Shown here: piece after piece, positions 59,792-64,000 of the stretch | How the letters are laid out: each line of letters starts with the position of its first letter | How positions within the stretch are numbered: the first letter of the stretch is position 1 | Assembly: GCF_003952185.1 (NCBI RefSeq) | Contig: NZ_RXFS01000002.1 | Location: forward strand, 248,001 to 312,000 | DNA: 64,000 nt | From: Variovorax sp. 679 | GTDB taxonomy: Bacteria; Pseudomonadota; Gammaproteobacteria; Burkholderiales; Burkholderiaceae_C | Reading direction: 5' to 3' | Notes under the pieces: generated by a model | What the model was told of the DNA's origin: nothing | The model's database searches: none | Seen by the model: the letters and a program-made list of their open reading frames with translations, nothing else | Program-made: the position numbers and the translations under genes

Positions 59792-59806
59792 GTTTTAAAA
59801 TAAAAC
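59792..59806. promoter_or_regulatory. AT-rich palindrome upstream of hxlR-type gene
   Basis: GTTTTA-AAA-TAAAAC, a perfect 15-bp palindrome that stands out in this GC-rich DNA. It is 55 bp before the HxlR ATG and could be its operator or a -10 element. Confidence 0.45.
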
Positions 59807-59861
59807 TGAGGCCGGCGCTGTTGCCCGAGCCCATCCCGATCCGGAAAGAACACAGTCCCTC

Positions 59862-60323
59862 ATGGCCCAACGAAAAAGCCTCAAGGCCGACACATGCCCG
59901 ATGGCACGCGCGCTCGACATCGTCGGCGACCAGTGGTCGCTGCTCGTCATCCGTGACGCCTTCGACGGCATGAAGCGTTTCGGCGAGTTCCAGCAGAGCC
60001 TGGGCGTCGCCAAGAACATCCTGTCGGACCGGCTGAAGAACCTGGTGCAGGAAGGCGTGCTCGAACTCGTGCCAGCCTCCGACGGATCGGCCTACCAGGA
60101 GTACGTGCTGACGGCCAAGGGCAAGGGCCTGTTCCCCGTGGTGGTCGGCCTGCGGCACTGGGGCGAGGCGCACCTGTATGCCAGGGGCGAGCCGCATTCG
60201 GTGCTGCTCGAGCGCGACAGCGGCAAGCCGGTGCCGAAGATCGAGCTGCGCGCGCGCGATGGAAAGCAGCTGGACCCGGACGCGACCTTCGTGAAGAAGC
60301 TGCCGGCCAAGGCGGCGCGCTGA
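59862..60323 (+). CDS. HxlR-family transcriptional regulator
   Basis: 153 residues: a winged helix (CPMARALDIVGDQWSLLVIRDAFDGMKRFGEFQQSLGVAKNILSDRLKNLVQEGVLE) with the conserved near-N-terminal Cys (C12) that serves as a redox or aldehyde sensor in some members, plus a C-terminal extension. Its target is probably itself and possibly the neighbouring MFS or porin gene. A possible terminator follows. Confidence 0.9.
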   Translation: MAQRKSLKADTCPMARALDIVGDQWSLLVIRDAFDGMKRFGEFQQSLGVAKNILSDRLKNLVQEGVLELVPASDGSAYQEYVLTAKGKGLFPVVVGLRHWGEAHLYARGEPHSVLLERDSGKPVPKIELRARDGKQLDPDATFVKKLPAKAAR

Positions 60324-60345
60324 CGGGCGGCGCGCCCGCTCTTTC
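60324..60345 (+). terminator. Weak terminator after the HxlR gene
   Basis: CGGGCG/CGCCCG arms around a 3-nt loop, followed by a C/T-rich rather than pure T run, in the 34-bp gap between convergent genes. Confidence 0.4.
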
Positions 60346-60357
60346 GCTCCTTTCTTC

Positions 60358-61710
60358 TCAGTTGCCTATCGGGTACTCCATGGCCACGCGGATCTGCCGC
60401 GTGTTGAGTTCGGCCTGCGCCTTGTTGTTGCGGTGCTCGCCGTAGCGCAGCAGGAAGGCCAGCCCCTTGGCGCTGCCCTGCTGGACCGTGTAGCGCAGCC
60501 ACAGGTCGCGCTCCCAGTGCCTGCCGCCCTGGCCGTAGCCAAGCCAGGCATAGCCTCCGCGCACGGGCACGCGGCTGCCGTCGATGCCGCTGCCGCGGAT
60601 GTAGGCCGCTCCCAACGCCAGCCCCGGTGCGCCCCAATGCGTGGCGTCGACTTCGTACCGCAGCTGCCATGACTGCTCGCGCGGCGCATTGAAGTCCGAG
60701 AGCTGCGCCGCGTTCCCGAGCCAGATCGCGCCACGCGTCACGTAGTCGAACGGCGTGTCGCCCGCCACCTTCTGCCAGCCGAGGCCCACGCGGTGCGGAC
60801 CGTGGCTGTAGGTGCCCATCAGGCTGGCCGTGGTGTTGTCGATCGGCCCCGCCAGCGCACGGCCGGTGTCCTTGCTGCGATAGACCTGCAGGTCGAGGGA
60901 CAGCGCGCGCTTCTCCCGGAGCGGCATCGTGTAGTGGGCGCCCAGGTAACCAGTGCGCCAGGTGTCCTTCAGGCGACCGAGATAGGCCGTGAGCGAGAGC
61001 GACGGAATGCCCTTCCAGGTTCCGCCGACGAAGTCGAACGCGTCGCCGCGCGGGGATTTCGGGTCGAGGTAGTTCACGACCAGCGGGTTGTCGGTGCCGC
61101 GCGCGTTGCGGTCGGTCGAGCCGGTGAAGCGGCCCGCCTGCAGCGTGAGGCCGTCGAACTCGTTGCTGGTAATGAGCCAGCCGTGCATGGTCTCGGGCAG
61201 CAGGCGCGTGTCGGACGAACTGAAGATCGGCGTCTTCACGCGCTGTTCGCCCACTTTCAGCACGGTGGAGGAGATGCGCGCCTTCAGCGCGATGCCGCCG
61301 CGTGCGATGCCGTCTTGCGCGTAGCCTGCGCCATCCACCGGCAGCATGCGGATCTTGCCGACGCGGAAGTCGTCGCCGGAGAGGTTGCGCGCAAGCGAGA
61401 CATGCGCGTCGGCACCGAAGCCGATCCAGCCTTGCGTGAACCCCGACTCCACCGTGCCCATGAGGCCGTAGCCCCATTCCTGCGCGTAGTCGCTGCGCCG
61501 CGCTTTGGGCAGCGTGGCATTGCGCCCGCCATTGCTGCGGTCGCCACGCAGGTAGCTGCGGTTTTCGTACACGCTGCGCTGGAGCACGTTCCAGCGCGTG
61601 TCCTCGACGAAGCCGCCGGCCTCGCCAGCCATCGATGTGCCGCCCAGCATGGCAAGGGCCGCGCCGAAGAACCGGCCTGCGGCCGGCCTCTGAATTCCAA
61701 CGGCGCTCAC
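60358..61710 (-). CDS. OprD-family outer-membrane porin
   Basis: 450 residues. The signal peptide AAGRFFGAALAMLGGTSMA is followed by SYLRGDRSNGGRNATLPKARRSDYAQEWGYGLMGTVESGFTQGWIGFGADAHVSL, characteristic of OprD/OprD-like specific porins. Amphipathic strands run to the end. OprD proteins take up amino acids, peptides or aromatic acids; this one's substrate is unknown. No ATG fits. A GTG at 61710 overlaps the stop of the upstream gene (GTGA). Confidence 0.85.
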   Translation of the reverse strand: MSAVGIQRPAAGRFFGAALAMLGGTSMAGEAGGFVEDTRWNVLQRSVYENRSYLRGDRSNGGRNATLPKARRSDYAQEWGYGLMGTVESGFTQGWIGFGADAHVSLARNLSGDDFRVGKIRMLPVDGAGYAQDGIARGGIALKARISSTVLKVGEQRVKTPIFSSSDTRLLPETMHGWLITSNEFDGLTLQAGRFTGSTDRNARGTDNPLVVNYLDPKSPRGDAFDFVGGTWKGIPSLSLTAYLGRLKDTWRTGYLGAHYTMPLREKRALSLDLQVYRSKDTGRALAGPIDNTTASLMGTYSHGPHRVGLGWQKVAGDTPFDYVTRGAIWLGNAAQLSDFNAPREQSWQLRYEVDATHWGAPGLALGAAYIRGSGIDGSRVPVRGGYAWLGYGQGGRHWERDLWLRYTVQQGSAKGLAFLLRYGEHRNNKAQAELNTRQIRVAMEYPIGN

Positions 61711-62888
61711 AGGTACTTCAGCCAGGCGATGTCGCGACGCCGCGCCTTCAGTGCCGCGAATGCGCGCACCGCGGGATACAGCGCGAAGGCCAGCGCGATG
61801 GCAGCGAGCCACACCGCCCAGACTGCGTCGAAGCCGAAGAACTTGCCCTGGTTGGCACCCCAGACGGCTTCCGCGCCGAGGTAGAGGAACTTGAGCACGT
61901 ACAGGTGCAGCACGTAGAAGAACATCGGCGCCGAGCCGTACACGGCCAGCGGCGCGAGCCACGCTGCACCCTGCCGGCGCTCGAATGCGCGCAACAGCAG
62001 CAGGCCAGCTCCCAGCGTCAATCCGATGAACAGCAGCGACGGCGGGTACTTGGTGATGTTGAGAAAGGCCATCAGCGTGGTAACGGCGCTGTCGCCGGCC
62101 GCCCATGGCCTGTCGCCATAGATGTTCAGCGCCCTCAACAACACGAAGCCGGCCAGCAGCGCCAGGCCCCATGCCAGCAGCAGCCGCTGGCGACGCGGCG
62201 CGTCGGCACCGGGCAGGAACCACGGCCCGGCGGCGTAGCCCAGCGCGATCACGCCGATCCACGGGAGCAACGGGTAGGAAGTGCGCAGGCGCAGCGCGTC
62301 GGACACTTCGATCCAGCCCCTGTCGTGCAGCACCGCCCATGGCACGTGCAGCACATGACCCACGGGGAAGTGCACGCCGTCGAGCAGGTTGTGCCCCGCG
62401 ACCAGCACCACACCCAGTGCGATCAGCGCCTTGCGCGGCAGCCACACCAGCGCCGCCAGGGCCAGCATCGACAGGCCGATCACCCAGATCACCTGCAGGA
62501 ACACCTTGGCGGGCGGAAACTGGAAGGTCCACGCGAAGTTGATGACCGTGACTTCGAGCAGCACGAGGAAAAGCCCGCGCTTCCACAGGAACGACGACGC
62601 AGCCACACGGCCGTCCGCCTGCTTCGAGCCGTAGAGGAAGGCCGACAGCCCCGTGAGAAAGACGAACACCGGCGCGCACAGGTGAGCCAGCAGGCGACTG
62701 AAGAACAGCTCGGGCGGCGTTTCCGCGATGACCATCGGATCGGGCACCTGGCGATGCAGGTAGAAGGTCTCGCGCACGTGATCCAGCAGCATGAACAGGA
62801 TCACGAGGCCGCGCAGCGCGTCTATGGAGAGCAGCCGGGCCGGGTTGCTGGCCCGGGTCGGTGAAAGAGTGGATGAAGATTCGGGCAC
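61707..62888 (-). CDS. DUF1624 membrane acyltransferase (heparan-alpha-glucosaminide N-acetyltransferase-like)
   Basis: 393 residues with about ten membrane helices. The start RLLSIDALRGLVILFMLLDHVRETFY carries the DALRG signature and a His in the first membrane segment, and SYPLLPWIGVIALGYAAG fits the DUF1624/HGSNAT-related group of membrane acyl- or acetyltransferases. The acceptor may be a surface sugar; this is inference. Translationally coupled to the porin gene. Confidence 0.82.
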   Translation of the reverse strand: MPESSSTLSPTRASNPARLLSIDALRGLVILFMLLDHVRETFYLHRQVPDPMVIAETPPELFFSRLLAHLCAPVFVFLTGLSAFLYGSKQADGRVAASSFLWKRGLFLVLLEVTVINFAWTFQFPPAKVFLQVIWVIGLSMLALAALVWLPRKALIALGVVLVAGHNLLDGVHFPVGHVLHVPWAVLHDRGWIEVSDALRLRTSYPLLPWIGVIALGYAAGPWFLPGADAPRRQRLLLAWGLALLAGFVLLRALNIYGDRPWAAGDSAVTTLMAFLNITKYPPSLLFIGLTLGAGLLLLRAFERRQGAAWLAPLAVYGSAPMFFYVLHLYVLKFLYLGAEAVWGANQGKFFGFDAVWAVWLAAIALAFALYPAVRAFAALKARRRDIAWLKYL

Positions 62889-62972
62889 AGCGTTATTGGG
62901 AATTGAATCCCAATATCGTAGCCCACCGATATGACACCCTCGCCGCCGCTCGCGTCGTCGGCGGCGGGTCGC

Positions 62973-63419
62973 TTACCCGGCGGCGGCTGCAGCCGCCTTC
63001 GCCTTGGCGGCCAGCGCGGCGAACTCCTCCTTGCCGAAGGCGGTGCCGAAGAGGCCCCAGCCGCCTTCCGCCGCCTCGGTCAGGATCACCCAGGTGCGCG
63101 CCGCCTGGCTCGGATCGCCCGAGAGCTTCGTGACGATCTCGGTCGCCTCCCTGGTGATCTGCTTCTGCCCTTCGCGGTTCAGCGAACCGGGCGGCGTGAT
63201 GATCTGCACGCGCACCGTGCGGGCCTGCGCGGTGGTGGCCGTCTGCACGGCCGAAGCCGGCAGGCGGTGGATGTAGGCGGCGGTGTTGTCGAGGTGGAAG
63301 GGGCCGGGCTTGGCCACTCCCTCGGCGCGCAGCACGGCCAGCGTGAGGGCTTCGCCGAGCTGGCGGTCGGCATCGGCGGGGAACATGTCTGCGGGGGCGT
63401 AGACGTCGATCATGGGCAT
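62973..63419 (-). CDS. Tautomerase-superfamily protein
   Basis: 148 residues. After the initiator Met comes Pro2 (MPMIDVYAPADMF), the catalytic amino-terminal base of the tautomerase superfamily. Two beta-alpha-beta halves follow (LTLAVLRAEGV...; REGQKQITREATEIVTKLSG), making it a fused double-length 4-OT-like subunit. The ORF ends in an Ala/Lys-rich helix. It is divergent from the TetR gene with an inverted repeat between them, so it is probably the TetR target. Confidence 0.82.
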   Translation of the reverse strand: MPMIDVYAPADMFPADADRQLGEALTLAVLRAEGVAKPGPFHLDNTAAYIHRLPASAVQTATTAQARTVRVQIITPPGSLNREGQKQITREATEIVTKLSGDPSQAARTWVILTEAAEGGWGLFGTAFGKEEFAALAAKAKAAAAAAG

Positions 63420-63466
63420 GGGAGTGCGTCCTCTGGCGTGTTGTGTGGGATACGGTCTCGATCTGA

Positions 63467-63480
63467 ATGATGGTCATCAT
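63467..63480. promoter_or_regulatory. Candidate TetR operator
   Basis: ATGATG-GT-CATCAT, a perfect 14-bp palindrome between the divergent tautomerase and TetR genes, followed by related CATGATGATG direct repeats at 63491-63500. The AT-rich stretch around it also has -10-like TAATCC. Confidence 0.5.
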
Positions 63481-63552
63481 CCAGAAGCAGCATGATGATG
63501 AACATAATCCTCATCGTCAAGCACACGGATCGAGGATTCACGTTTCACCGCC

Positions 63553-64000
63553 ATGGGCCATTCCAAAGCCAACAAGGAGCAAAGCCACGCGCGCATCGTG
63601 CAGACCGCCGCCGCGCGCTTCCGCGAGGAAGGCGTCGACGGCGTCGGCGTGTCCGACCTGATGAAGGAGGCCGGCCTCACCCATGGCGGCTTCTACCGCC
63701 ACTTCGCCTCGCGCGACGAACTGGTGGCCGAGGCGGTCGAAAGCGCGCTGAGCGACGGCAGCCGCGCCGTCGAGGCGGTGGCAGCTTCCAAGGCGAGCCG
63801 GCAGGTTGTGGCTGCCACGCTGGTCGACGCCTACCTCAGCACCGCGCACCGCGACAGCCTGGCGACGAGCTGCGCCGTGACCACGCTGGCAGGCGACGTG
63901 GCCCGCAGCAACGAGCGGGCGCGTGCGGCCTACACGCAGCAGGTCAACACGTACCTCGACCTGCTCGCCAACCTCGCGGCAGCCGAGAAATCGAAGGGAA
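63553..64000 (+). CDS. TetR-family transcriptional regulator (3' truncated)
   Basis: The frame is open from the ATG at 63553 to the right edge (149 codons). The N-terminal helix-turn-helix is complete: HARIVQTAAARFREEGVDGVGVSDLMKEAGLTHGGFYRHFASRDELVAEAV, typical of TetR_N in the group that often pairs with a divergent oxidoreductase or tautomerase. The C-terminal ligand domain (from ~residue 75) continues past the window. The inducer is unknown. Confidence 0.88.
   Translation, partial: MGHSKANKEQSHARIVQTAAARFREEGVDGVGVSDLMKEAGLTHGGFYRHFASRDELVAEAVESALSDGSRAVEAVAASKASRQVVAATLVDAYLSTAHRDSLATSCAVTTLAGDVARSNERARAAYTQQVNTYLDLLANLAAAEKSKG

Overview
The window is high-GC (roughly two-thirds G+C) chromosomal DNA with dense, mostly overlapping genes. 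Gene content and order (truA-trpF-trpB-trpA-accD; rpoE-rseA-rseB-mucD-lepA-lepB-rnc-era-recO-pdxJ-acpS-nagZ; rpmF-plsX-fabH-fabD-fabG-acpP-fabF; hemC-hemD-hemX-hemY divergent from ppc) are typical of Burkholderiales. Protein character and the rich set of MFS/LysR modules suggest Comamonadaceae, most likely a Variovorax-like organism. The genus is inferred from gene order and protein character only, without any search.

Layout. 1-5.6 kb: end of fimV, truA and the trpFBA-accD operon, closed by a strong bidirectional terminator. 5.6-15.7 kb: YggT, then glycosyltransferases and a methyltransferase interspersed with housekeeping genes (LON-domain protein, lysS, an Hsp70-like ATPase, a YgjP-type metalloprotease). 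Two of the glycosyltransferases are paralogues that each look internally duplicated. 15.7-28.8 kb (minus strand): nagZ back through the ribosome/RNA-maturation and signal-peptidase genes to the sigma-E envelope-stress operon; a 520-bp gap between mucD and lepA holds two terminators and a possible small RNA. 28.9-35.4 kb (minus): the type II fatty-acid synthesis cluster behind rpmF and yceD. 35.4-41.1 kb: maf, an RsmI-like methylase, an MFS carrier, and the rluC-HAD-Rieske-sppA operon.

41.1-54.6 kb: rne with a hairpin-rich leader, a LysR/DHA2-efflux pair, the hem operon and ppc. 54.6-64 kb: an accessory-looking region of small regulator/transporter modules (GFA protein, DHA1 efflux, LysR with GNAT, MFS, HxlR, OprD-type porin with a DUF1624 membrane acyltransferase, tautomerase with TetR), several with a clear palindromic operator candidate.

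Functionally the core links tryptophan, fatty-acid and heme synthesis, translation and RNA decay, and envelope quality control. I saw no tRNA or rRNA gene, insertion sequence, phage gene or CRISPR array. No wholly new multi-gene system is evident. The least explained signals are the tandem-domain glycosyltransferase pair, the mucD-lepA intergenic transcript candidate, a 17-bp palindrome present three times, and structured leaders before rne and the MFS gene at 55.7 kb.
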